Source of the DNA: an uncultured Oscillospiraceae bacterium
Lineage (GTDB): Bacteria; Bacillota; Clostridia; Oscillospirales; Oscillospiraceae
Assembly (NCBI GenBank): GCA_947630375.1
Contig: CANRHH010000027.1
Location: 1 to 32,279, forward strand
Direction of reading: 5' to 3'
Length of the DNA: 32,279 bases
The position numbers and the translations under genes are program-made. Below, piece after piece: positions 22,536-28,727 of this stretch; position 1 is the first letter of the stretch, and the number at the start of each line of letters is the position of its first letter. Below the pieces are notes generated by a model that saw nothing but the letters and a program-made list of their open reading frames with translations, searched no databases and was not told where the DNA came from.

Positions 22536-23495
22536 TCAATTCACCACGTTCTGGGGCGTCCCGGCCAGGAACGCGCGGATGTTCTCCGCCGTGCAGGCCA
22601 TGATCCGCGCCCGGCTCTCCTTGGGCGCCCAACTGATATGGGGGGTGATGAAGCAGTTTTTGGCGTGGAGCAGCGGGTTGTCGTCGTTGATGGGCTCCTG
22701 GGAGACCACGTCGATCCCGGCGGCGTAGACCTTGCCGCTGTTCAGCGCGTCGGCCAGGTCCTGTTCCACCACCAAGGGGCCCCGGCTGTTGTTCAGAAGA
22801 ATGACCCCGTCCTTCATTTTGGCGATGCTGTCCTTGTTGATGATGCCCCGGGTGGAGTCAAACAGGGGGCAGTGGAGGGAGATCACGTCGGACCGGGCAA
22901 AGAGCTCGTCCAGATCCACATAGTCGGCGATCAGGGCGCCGGTCTCGCTGCGGCTCCGGTTGTAGGCGATCACATCCATGCCCAGGGCCCGGGCGATCTT
23001 GCCCACGGTCTGGCCGATGCGGCCAAAGCCGATGATGCCCATGGTCTTCCCCGCCAGCTCGATCAGGGGCCGGTCCCAAAAGCACCAGTCCCCGCTGCTC
23101 TGCCAGCGGCCCTCATGGACGGCGGCGGAGTGGAGCCCCACGTTGCCGCAGATCTCCAGCAGCAGGGCGATGGCGAACTGGGCCACCGAGGCGGTGCCAT
23201 AGCTGGGCACATTGGACACGGGGATGCCCTTCTCCCGGGCGTACACATAGTCGATGGGGTCATAGCCCGTGGCCTGGACGGCGATAAAGCGGATATTGGG
23301 GCAGGCATCGATCACCTTCCGGCCCACCCTGGATTTGTTGGCCACCACGATCTCCGCATCCCCGATGCGGCGGATGACCTCCTCCTCGCTGGAAGTGGCG
23401 TGGTCAAAGACCCTCAGCTCCCCCAACTCCTCCAGCGGAGCCCAGCTCAGGTCGCCGGGGTTCTCGGTGTAGCCGTCGATCACAGAAATTTTCAT
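22536..23495 (-). CDS. D-2-hydroxyacid dehydrogenase (glycerate/hydroxypyruvate reductase-like)
   Basis: The 319-residue NAD(P)-dependent enzyme has the Rossmann motif GIIGFGRIGQTVGKIA (about 148-163) and the catalytic blocks of the D-isomer-specific family: NNSRGPLVVEQDLADAL (active-site Arg), AAGIDVVSQEPINDDNPLL (Glu) and CFITPHISWAPKESR (His). The ending HISWAPKESR is common in clostridial glycerate/hydroxypyruvate dehydrogenases. The ATG at 23495 has a GAGGAG site 5 bases upstream; an in-frame GTG 18 bases earlier does not. It follows the hexokinase gene by 60 bases on the same strand. The exact 2-keto acid is not certain. Confidence 0.88.
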   Translation of the reverse strand: MKISVIDGYTENPGDLSWAPLEELGELRVFDHATSSEEEVIRRIGDAEIVVANKSRVGRKVIDACPNIRFIAVQATGYDPIDYVYAREKGIPVSNVPSYGTASVAQFAIALLLEICGNVGLHSAAVHEGRWQSSGDWCFWDRPLIELAGKTMGIIGFGRIGQTVGKIARALGMDVIAYNRSRSETGALIADYVDLDELFARSDVISLHCPLFDSTRGIINKDSIAKMKDGVILLNNSRGPLVVEQDLADALNSGKVYAAGIDVVSQEPINDDNPLLHAKNCFITPHISWAPKESRARIMACTAENIRAFLAGTPQNVVN

Positions 23496-23555
23496 AAGCG
23501 CTCCTCTATACACCAGATTTTTTCTATAGCTTTTCCCTCTGGGTGCTTTTTTATG

Positions 23556-24839
23556 CTATCGGTTGAGCAGCGCCGCGGCGGCGGAGCCGGAGAGCGTGGC
23601 CTCGTTCACCAGGCGCAGCACCGCCCGGCGGCCAAGCTTTTCCTCCAGCTCCTCCCGCAGCATCCGCTCCAGCACCGGCCGGTAGCAGCGGCTCTTCTGG
23701 ACCAGAGAACCCTCGGCGCAGACGCAGTAAGGCCGCGCCGGGTCCTGCCCGCCGCCGGTCAACAGCAGCAGCGCGCCGATATTGGCGGCCATGCAGCGGG
23801 CGGAGCGCTCAAAGAGAGCCAGGGCCAGGGTCCGGGCAAAGGCGCTGTCCGCCTCGCTGCCGCTGATCCGGTCCAGTCCTTCCCCGGCGGCCCAGCCGTC
23901 GATCACGGCGGAGTCGATGGGCCCCAGGGCCCGGGCCTTTTCCGCCCCGGCGGGGGACAGCAGCCCCTCGTCCGCCGCGGCGGCCAGCAGCAGGCGGCAG
24001 AGCTCTCCCAAATAGACCCCCGCCGTCTGCTTTTCAAAGCGTTTGGAGCCCGCCTCCCGGCTGGCCCGGTCCAGGGCCAGGTCAAAGTCCCCGGCGGGGA
24101 TGCCGTCATACATGCCGGATTCTGTGTTGACGATCATCTCCCCTTCCCCTGTCAGGCCCAGCTTGCCGATGCGGTTTAGGGGCAGGACGCAGCAGGTATT
24201 GGTCCCCGTGCCGCTGACCTGGCCCAGGAAGCCGTCATAGGGGGCGTCTATGTGGTCGGCCTTGCCGCCTAAGAGGACGGCGGCCGTGTCGTTCAGGACC
24301 ACGATCTTCTTGCCGTGGATGCCCCGGCGCTCCAGCTCCGCGTTTAAGGAGGCCCCCACCTTCTGCCCTTTGGCCCCGGTGATGACCACCTCTTTGTCGA
24401 TGCAGACCACCGTGCCGTCCACATCCGGCCCCATCACCGCCGAATAGGAGAAGCAGAAGCCGATCCGGTCCGTCTCGCCCAGCAGGGGCTCCACTCCGTC
24501 GGCCACAAAGGAGATGAACTCCTCCCAGCTGGCCGGCCGGTCGATGCCCGGCATTTTCCGGCTCTGCAGCCGGCTGACCTCCACGCCCCGGCCCGGAAAA
24601 CGCACCAAGGCCGTGCGGAAATTGGTCCCCCCCGCGTCGATGACGGCGGCGCAGTCCCCCGGCTGGATGATCCCGTGAGGGCGCAGATAGGTGGGGATCA
24701 TGGGCACCGAGCTGCCGGTCCCCGCCAGGCCCCGCTCCATGTCCGCCGCCATTTTCTCCGCCTCCCGGGCCGGGTCCACCCGCTCCGGGTCCATGCCGTG
24801 CCGCTTTAAAAAATCCAAGGCTGCTGTGCTGCTGTTCAT
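23556..24839 (-). CDS. hexokinase-family sugar kinase
   Basis: The 427-residue protein has the actin-like ATPase fold of the eukaryote-type hexokinase family found in many Clostridia: phosphate-1 motif VIDAGGTNFRTALVRF (67-82), sugar-binding GFCFSYSAVMGPDVDG (127-142), catalytic aspartate D184 in VVLNDTAAVLLGG, and GQVSGTGTNTC (206-216). It would phosphorylate a hexose at the expense of ATP. I use the ATG at 24839 (MNSSTAALDF); its ribosome site (AAAGGAAC) is only fair. The frame stays open upstream, but that part overlaps a terminator stem. No own promoter is visible, so it may depend on read-through from the SPFH-NfeD operon. Confidence 0.82.
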   Translation of the reverse strand: MNSSTAALDFLKRHGMDPERVDPAREAEKMAADMERGLAGTGSSVPMIPTYLRPHGIIQPGDCAAVIDAGGTNFRTALVRFPGRGVEVSRLQSRKMPGIDRPASWEEFISFVADGVEPLLGETDRIGFCFSYSAVMGPDVDGTVVCIDKEVVITGAKGQKVGASLNAELERRGIHGKKIVVLNDTAAVLLGGKADHIDAPYDGFLGQVSGTGTNTCCVLPLNRIGKLGLTGEGEMIVNTESGMYDGIPAGDFDLALDRASREAGSKRFEKQTAGVYLGELCRLLLAAAADEGLLSPAGAEKARALGPIDSAVIDGWAAGEGLDRISGSEADSAFARTLALALFERSARCMAANIGALLLLTGGGQDPARPYCVCAEGSLVQKSRCYRPVLERMLREELEEKLGRRAVLRLVNEATLSGSAAAALLNR

Positions 24840-24865
24840 ACGCTTTTGTTCCTTTTCTCTTCTGA

Positions 24866-24900
24866 AAATAGACCGGCCTGCCGCAACGGCGGCAGGCCGG
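24866..24900 (-). terminator. terminator after the SPFH gene
   Basis: CCGGCCTGCCG (24873-24883) pairs perfectly with CGGCAGGCCGG (24890-24900) around a six-base loop. On the minus strand it is followed by GTCTATTTTC. The T-run is short, which would allow some read-through into the hexokinase gene 30 bases on. Confidence 0.65.
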
Positions 24901-24915
24901 CCGGTCAAAGCCCTT

Positions 24916-25815
24916 TTACTCGGCTTTCTGCTGGGGCTCTTTCACCGCCTCCACCAGGCCGGCCGCCAGGCCCGCCAGGCTCTGGATCTCGCTGGGAATG
25001 ATGATCTTGGTGGCCTTGCCGTTGGCGGCCGCCGCAAACGCCTCCAGCGCCCGGATCTTGATGACCGCATCGGTGGGGCAGGACTCGTTGATCAGCCGGA
25101 TGCCCTCGGCGGTAGCGGTCTGGACCTTCAAAATGGCCTCCGCCTGGCCCTCGGCCTCTAAGATCTGCTGCTGCTTTTTGGCGTCGGCCCGGAGAATGGC
25201 GGACTCCTTCTCGCCCTCGGCCTCCAGGATGGCGGCCCGCTTCTCGCCCTCGGCCCGCAGGATGGCTTCACGCCGCTCCCGCTCGGCCTTCATCTGCTTC
25301 TCCATGGCGTTCTGGATCTCCTTGGGCGGCAGGATGTTCTTCAGCTCCACCCGGTTGACCTTGATGCCCCAGGGGTCCGTGGCCTCGTCCAGGATCGCGC
25401 GCATCTTGGTGTTGATGATGTCCCGGCTGGTGAGGCACTGGTCCAGCTCCAGGTCGCCGATGATGTTACGCAGGGTGGTGGCGGCCAGGTTCTCGATGGC
25501 CACCATGGGCTGCTCGATGCCGTAGGTGTACATCTTCGGGTCGGTGATCTGGAAATAGATGACCGTGTCGATCTGCATGGTCACGTTGTCCTTGGTGATC
25601 ACAGGCTGGGGCGGGAAGTCCGCCACCTGTTCCTTCAGGGACACGATCTTGGCCACCCGCTCGATAAAGGGCATTTTCAGGTGGATGCCCACGTTCCAGG
25701 TGGTCTTATAGGCGCCCAGGCGCTCAATGACATAGGCCCTGGCCTGCTGCACGATCCGCAGGCAGCGCACCAGGATAACGATAACAATGACAACGAGGAT
25801 CAAAATGTACGGCAT
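24916..25815 (-). CDS. SPFH/band 7 (stomatin-like) membrane protein
   Basis: The 299-residue protein has one N-terminal membrane helix (about 2-19, VVIVIVILV), an SPFH domain (about 25-180: ERLGAYKTTWNVGIHLKMPF, QPVITKDNVTMQIDTVIYFQ, WGIKVNRVELKNI) and a long charged coiled coil (about 185-240) with repeats of EGEKRAAILEAEGEKESAIL type. Such proteins (QmcA, stomatin) form large rings or scaffolds in membrane microdomains and control membrane proteases. It starts 28 bases after the NfeD gene, the standard partner in bacteria. The ATG at 25815 is preceded by an AAAGGGAG site. Confidence 0.92.
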   Translation of the reverse strand: MPYILILVVIVIVILVRCLRIVQQARAYVIERLGAYKTTWNVGIHLKMPFIERVAKIVSLKEQVADFPPQPVITKDNVTMQIDTVIYFQITDPKMYTYGIEQPMVAIENLAATTLRNIIGDLELDQCLTSRDIINTKMRAILDEATDPWGIKVNRVELKNILPPKEIQNAMEKQMKAERERREAILRAEGEKRAAILEAEGEKESAILRADAKKQQQILEAEGQAEAILKVQTATAEGIRLINESCPTDAVIKIRALEAFAAAANGKATKIIIPSEIQSLAGLAAGLVEAVKEPQQKAE

Positions 25816-25843
25816 AGCGTTTTCTCCCTTTCTTCGTTTTATT

Positions 25844-26308
25844 TTATTTTTGTTCCTTGGCGGAAACAATGAGCTTCACGCCCTCGATCCGCTCCACCAC
25901 GACCACACTGCCCTTGGGGATCTTTCCGCCCTCCGCGGCAGAGCGGGCGGTCCAGGTCATGCCCCGGACGGTCACCTGGCCCTGGTCCAGGAGGTTGTCG
26001 ATCTCCTCGGTGACGACGCACTCTTTCCCGATCAGCACATCCGCGTTGGTGGGCTGCACCCGGGAATTGACATACTTTTTTGCCAGCGGCCGGGTGAGGG
26101 CCAGGGTCCCCACCGAGATGAGGACGAACCACAGGCATTGCAGCCAAAGCGGCGCCCCCAGGGCCGCGGAGATCAGCGCCGCCAGCGCGCCCAGAGCAAA
26201 CCAGATCGACACCAGGCCCGGCACCGCCGCCTCCACCGCCAGCAGCACGATCATGGCCACCAGCCAAACCATCGCCATATTCACATGGAAAAAACCGAAC
26301 GGGACCAT
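25844..26308 (-). CDS. NfeD-family membrane protein
   Basis: The 154-residue protein has two to three membrane helices (about 10-80: MVWLVAMIVLLAVEAAVPGL and IWFALGALAALISAALGAPL) and a C-terminal OB-fold domain (about 95-150: ADVLIGKECVVTEEIDNL and GSVVVVERIEGVKLIV). This is the short NfeD type without the serine protease domain, which works with SPFH proteins to organise membrane domains. The ATG at 26308 has an AAAGGAGAG site 7 bases upstream; the open frame continues upstream into the promoter, so a longer form is not real. It is first in the SPFH operon. Confidence 0.9.
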   Translation of the reverse strand: MVPFGFFHVNMAMVWLVAMIVLLAVEAAVPGLVSIWFALGALAALISAALGAPLWLQCLWFVLISVGTLALTRPLAKKYVNSRVQPTNADVLIGKECVVTEEIDNLLDQGQVTVRGMTWTARSAAEGGKIPKGSVVVVERIEGVKLIVSAKEQK

Positions 26309-26390
26309 GGCGCGTCTCTCCTTTTCTTTCTCGCCTGCGGGAGCCGGGCCGGGCTTTGGCCCCTTTGCGCCCGCATACTTACTTGATTGT

Positions 26391-26419
26391 ATTATACAAT
26401 GACCCTCCGCTTTTCGCAA
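26391..26419 (-). promoter_or_regulatory. promoter of the NfeD-SPFH operon
   Basis: On the minus strand TTGCGA (26419-26414), a 17-base spacer and a perfect TATAAT (26396-26391) make a good sigma-A promoter, about 80 bases from the NfeD start. Confidence 0.75.
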
Positions 26420-26477
26420 GAGGCGTTTTACATCCAGTGATAAAATTTCCTGAAATCTACAGTTTGGTCTTTACTTT

Positions 26478-26522
26478 TTGTAGATAATGTTGTAATATGG
26501 TATTACACTAAATTGCCATATT
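26478..26522 (+). promoter_or_regulatory. promoter and nested palindromes upstream of the yerC-type gene
   Basis: TTGTAG (26478-26483), a 17-base spacer and TATTAC (26501-26506) form the promoter. A perfect palindrome, TGTAATA-TGG-TATTACA (26491-26507), covers the end of the spacer and the -10. AATATGG (26494-26500) also pairs with CCATATT (26516-26522). A palindrome over the -10 is a typical repressor operator, and the gene just downstream encodes a TrpR-like DNA-binding protein, so autoregulation is likely. Confidence 0.6.
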
Positions 26523-26545
26523 AGGCGATAGTAACGGAGGAGAGC

Positions 26546-26869
26546 ATGAACAAGCTTCCCAAAAAGCCCCGCAACGAGAGCATGTACAAGGCGATCCTGT
26601 CCCTGCGGACGGTGGACGAATGCATGAAATTTTTTGACGATCTCTGCACCGTTACAGAGCTGGTTGCCCTGGAGCAGCGCTTTCAAGTGGCCTGCTGTCT
26701 CAACGATGGCATGATCTATAACGATATTTTGGCTGTTACCGGCGCCTCCAGCGCCACCATCAGCCGCGTGAACCGCTCCCTGCAATACGGCAGCGGCGGG
26801 TACAGCCTGGTTTTTGACCGGGCCCAGGAGCAGCAGGCGCAGGAGCAGGCGAAGGAGCCGGGGGCATGA
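26546..26869 (+). CDS. yerC: YerC/YecD family TrpR-like transcriptional regulator
   Basis: The 107-residue protein is all helical. It matches the YerC/TrpR-related family: MYKAILSLRTVDECMKFFDD (13-32), LVALEQRFQVACCLNDGM (39-56), then the helix-turn-helix YNDILAVTGASSATISRVNR (58-77). The TrpR-like fold binds operator DNA as a dimer. The C-terminal tail (88-107) is rich in Gln and Glu. It lies under a promoter with a palindrome over the -10. Its TGA overlaps the ATG of a methyltransferase gene by four bases. A ligand, if any, is not known. Confidence 0.85.
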   Translation: MNKLPKKPRNESMYKAILSLRTVDECMKFFDDLCTVTELVALEQRFQVACCLNDGMIYNDILAVTGASSATISRVNRSLQYGSGGYSLVFDRAQEQQAQEQAKEPGA

Positions 26870-27591
26870 ATTGCTACGGGCCGCTGGCCGGGTGGTATGA
26901 CCGGCTGACGGAGGATGTGCCCTATGACCGGTTCGCGGACCTCTATGAGGCGGAATTTGCCCGGGAAGGGGGCAAATTCCGCCTTCTGCTGGACCTGTGC
27001 TGCGGCACCGGCACCTTGACCTGTCTGCTGGCCCGCCGGGGCTATGAGCTCATCGGGGTGGACGCCTCGGTGGATATGCTCATTCAGGCCCGCGCCAACG
27101 CCGCCGGGCTGGAGGTCCCGCCCCTGTTTCTGTGCCAGGAGGCGGCGGAGCTGGACCTGTACGGCACGGTGGATGCGGCGGTCTGCTCCCTGGACGGGCT
27201 GAATTATATCCCGCCGGAGGAGCTGGACCGGGTTTTCGCCCGGCTGCGGCTGTTCGTCCGGCCCGGGGGGCTGTTTCTCTTCGATCTGCGCACGCCGGAC
27301 TTTCTCCGCTCCCTGGACGGGGAGACCTTTGTGGACGAGACGGAGGATCTGCTCTGCCTCTGGCGGGCGGATTTTGACGCTGGGGACAGCTGCCTGGTCT
27401 ACGGCATGGACCTCTTTACCCGGCAGGGCTCGCTCTGGAAACGGGAGTCTGAAGAGCATGTGGAGTATGCCCATGAGCTCTCTTTTGTTACGGGCCTGTT
27501 GGAAAAGAATGGGTTTGACAGGGTCCATCCGGTCCTCCCCTGCCCCCAGCAGGAGGAGGGGCGCGTGTTTCTCTCGGCCTGCCGGTCTTAA
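26866..27591 (+). CDS. class I SAM-dependent methyltransferase
   Basis: The 241-residue cytoplasmic protein begins with the common YGPLAGWYDRLTEDVPYDRF pattern of small-molecule methyltransferases. It has motif I LLDLCCGTGTLTCLLARRGY (41-60), motif II acidic residue D66 in IGVDASVDML, and a post-II block DAAVCSLDGLNYI (about 103-115), then LFVRPGGLFLFDL. The substrate is not predictable. Coupling to the yerC-type gene (ATGA overlap) suggests it is controlled by that regulator. Confidence 0.87.
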   Translation: MNCYGPLAGWYDRLTEDVPYDRFADLYEAEFAREGGKFRLLLDLCCGTGTLTCLLARRGYELIGVDASVDMLIQARANAAGLEVPPLFLCQEAAELDLYGTVDAAVCSLDGLNYIPPEELDRVFARLRLFVRPGGLFLFDLRTPDFLRSLDGETFVDETEDLLCLWRADFDAGDSCLVYGMDLFTRQGSLWKRESEEHVEYAHELSFVTGLLEKNGFDRVHPVLPCPQQEEGRVFLSACRS

Positions 27592-27596
27592 AAAAA

Positions 27597-27618
27597 TTTT
27601 CCCCCGGCCGGGGGAAAA
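27597..27618. terminator. self-complementary hairpin after the methyltransferase gene
   Basis: TTTTCCCCCGG (27597-27607) and CCGGGGGAAAA (27608-27618) are perfectly complementary; with a minimal GGCC loop this gives a 9-bp stem. On the plus strand the T-run comes late (ATTTTTG); on the minus strand TTTTTTT follows the stem at once, so termination should be more efficient there. Confidence 0.6.
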
Positions 27619-27633
27619 AAATCATTTTTGATA

Positions 27634-27662
27634 TTGACAACTCTGGTTTTTTTTAGTATGAT
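27634..27662 (+). promoter_or_regulatory. strong promoter of the tRNA cluster
   Basis: A perfect TTGACA (27634-27639), a 17-base spacer with a T8 run and TATGAT (27657-27662) lie 16 bases before the first tRNA. This is what is expected for a stable-RNA operon. Confidence 0.85.
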
Positions 27663-27678
27663 AACAAAGCTGTCACGG

Positions 27679-27755
27679 GGGAGCATAGCTCAGCTGGTTA
27701 GAGCACCTGCCTTACAAGCAGGGGGTCACTGGTTCGAGTCCAGTTGTTCCCACCA
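27679..27755 (+). tRNA. tRNA-Val (anticodon TAC), CCA encoded
   Basis: The acceptor stem GGGAGCA pairs with TGTTCCC. The anticodon arm CCTGC-CTTACAA-GCAGG gives TAC at 27713-27715, and the T arm contains GGTTCGAGTCC. ACCA ends the gene at 27755. First of four tRNAs under one promoter. Confidence 0.95.
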
Positions 27756-27763
27756 GGTCATAT

Positions 27764-27839
<76 letters not shown>

Positions 27840-27859
27840 CCCCGCTTTTGAAAGCGGGG
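27840..27859 (+). other. spacer hairpin between tRNA-Phe and tRNA-Gly
   Basis: CCCCGCTTT (27840-27848) and AAAGCGGGG (27851-27859) pair perfectly, starting on the base after the tRNA-Phe CCA. No T-run follows, so it is probably a processing or stability element rather than a terminator. Confidence 0.5.
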
Positions 27860-27864
27860 TCTAC

Positions 27865-27940
27865 GCGGGCATAGCTCATCCGGTAGAGCGCCACCTTGCC
27901 AAGGTGGAGGTAGCGAGTTCGAGCCTCGTTGCCCGCTCCA
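27865..27940 (+). tRNA. tRNA-Gly (anticodon GCC), CCA encoded
   Basis: The acceptor stem GCGGGCA pairs with TGCCCGC. The anticodon arm CCACC-TTGCCAA-GGTGG gives GCC at 27898-27900, and the T arm has GAGTTCGAGCCTC. TCCA ends the gene. Confidence 0.95.
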
Positions 27941-27948
27941 TAAAAAAG

Positions 27949-27980
27949 AGATTTGCGGGCCTGTGTTCGCCCGCAAATCT
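27949..27980 (+). other. spacer hairpin between tRNA-Gly and tRNA-Cys
   Basis: AGATTTGCGGGC (27949-27960) and GCCCGCAAATCT (27969-27980) make a perfect 12-bp stem with an 8-base loop, followed only by TATATC. It could be a weak terminator that lowers tRNA-Cys output, or a processing site. Confidence 0.5.
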
Positions 27981-27987
27981 TATATCA

Positions 27988-28062
27988 GGCGCCATAGCCA
28001 AGTGGTAAGGCAGCGGACTGCAAATCCGCGACTCCCCAGTTCAAATCTGGGTGGCGCCTCCA
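27988..28062 (+). tRNA. tRNA-Cys (anticodon GCA), CCA encoded
   Basis: The acceptor stem GGCGCCA pairs with TGGCGCC. The anticodon arm GCGGA-CTGCAAA-TCCGC gives GCA at 28020-28022, and the T arm has CAGTTCAAATCTG. TCCA ends the gene at 28062. Its 3' end is part of a long inverted repeat with the sequence just downstream. Confidence 0.95.
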
Positions 28063-28107
28063 GAAAACAGCACCGGCCTTCGGCCGGTGCTGTTTTCTGG
28101 AGGCGCC
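28053..28107 (+). terminator. 26-bp perfect inverted repeat: tRNA operon terminator overlapping the tRNA-Cys 3' end
   Basis: Positions 28053-28078 and 28082-28107 are exact reverse complements separated by TTC. The left arm starts with GGCGCCTCCA, the acceptor 3' strand and CCA of tRNA-Cys. The inner part (CAGAAAACAGCACCGGCC and its complement) is enough to act as a terminator, with GTTTTC on the 3' side. The outer ten pairs compete with folding of the tRNA acceptor stem. Confidence 0.7.
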
Positions 28108-28237
28108 TTCGGCGCAACGATCCGCTTCGCTCAATTTTTGCGAGAGGGGCATCCCCTCCCCTCTCGCGCTCTCCCCATACCTCGCCCGCCGTTCTCTTCT
28201 GCCCGGCCGGTTTTTTGTCTGGAGGCGCCTTCGGCGC
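28096..28237 (+). repeat. repeat-rich non-coding stretch after the tRNA cluster
   Basis: The 20-mer TCTGGAGGCGCCTTCGGCGC occurs at 28096-28115 and 28218-28237. A diverged copy of its second half plus the following GTCCTC appears again at 28482-28504 inside the small ORF. Between the copies lies a 10-bp hairpin, GCGAGAGGGG/CCCCTCTCGC (28140-28149 and 28158-28167). I see no gene here; the frames that stay open read tRNA or repeat sequence. It may be a dispersed non-coding repeat or the remnant of an insertion at tRNA-Cys. Positions 28238-28356 hold only AT-rich sequence with no recognised feature. Confidence 0.55.
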
Positions 28238-28356
28238 GTCCTCAAAATGCAATTTTTGCCGCCTAAATGGGGAAAATTTTTCTTTTTTGTCTAAAGTGCC
28301 GGAGTTTCGTCTTTTCTTTTGCGCAATTTATATAAATTTTACCGTGCATCTGCCTG

Positions 28357-28385
28357 TTGACTTTCTCGGGTATGGCTGGTAAAAT
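28357..28385 (+). promoter_or_regulatory. promoter of the small ORF and probably of the liv operon
   Basis: TTGACT (28357-28362), a 17-base spacer and TAAAAT (28380-28385) form a good sigma-A promoter. No equal promoter is visible between the small ORF and livJ, so this one probably also drives livJHMG through the terminator at 28663-28695. Confidence 0.7.
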
Positions 28386-28427
28386 GAGAACACTTTTCAA
28401 AGATCTTTTCAGAAGGGGGCGAAACGC

Positions 28428-28646
28428 ATGATGTTCCGGCAGTCTGATCCTATGATGTCTGCTCATGCGTCCGCTTCTTTTGCAGGCGCTTTTGGCGCGT
28501 CCTCTGTCAACTTCATACTGGTCATTTTGGGCGCCATTTTGGCGTCCATTCTTATTTCCCTTCTGGGCCTGCTGGGGCTGCTGCTTCTGGCCCTGCTGGT
28601 ACTTCCTTTTGACCGGGTCCCCATACGGCGGTATAGCCAAGCCTGA
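28428..28646 (+). CDS. small Leu/Ile-rich membrane-like ORF, possible leader of the liv operon
   Basis: This 72-residue ORF is preceded by a promoter and an AGGGGGCG site. Residues 1-27 are polar, with an Ala/Ser/Gly-rich part (ASASFAGAFGASSVN) that coincides with a diverged copy of the nearby DNA repeat. Residues 28-60 are almost only Ile, Leu, Val, Ala and Gly, long enough for one membrane helix. A basic tail (DRVPIRRYSQA) follows. I do not recognise a family. It may be a real small membrane protein, or its Leu/Ile/Val codon run may act as a sensor of branched-chain amino acid supply, since a terminator and livJ follow. Either ATG (28428 or 28431) could be used. Confidence 0.5.
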   Translation: MMFRQSDPMMSAHASASFAGAFGASSVNFILVILGAILASILISLLGLLGLLLLALLVLPFDRVPIRRYSQA

Positions 28647-28662
28647 CTGTTTGGATACAGCT

Positions 28663-28695
28663 AAGCGGCTTCGCCTGGGGCGGGGCCGCTTTTTT
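28663..28695 (+). terminator. terminator between the small ORF and livJ
   Basis: AAGCGGC (28663-28669) pairs with GCCGCTT (28685-28691) over a 15-base GC-rich loop, and six T residues follow (28690-28695). It lies 17 bases after the stop of the small ORF and 33 bases before livJ. It could be a simple terminator with read-through or part of an attenuator. Confidence 0.75.
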
Positions 28696-28727
28696 GTATA
28701 AATATCATCTTTAAAAGGAGAAACAAA

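Noticed and set aside
27963-28382. Open frames on both strands across tRNA-Cys
   Set aside because: They translate tRNA and repeat sequence (the minus frames give the FELGSRGFAVRCL and LNWGVADLQSAALP strings that are typical tRNA-derived artefacts).
28238-28427. T-box or other riboswitch before the small ORF and liv operon
   Set aside because: No T-box consensus or recognisable aptamer core is present, and the promoter at 28357-28385 leaves only about 35 bases of leader.
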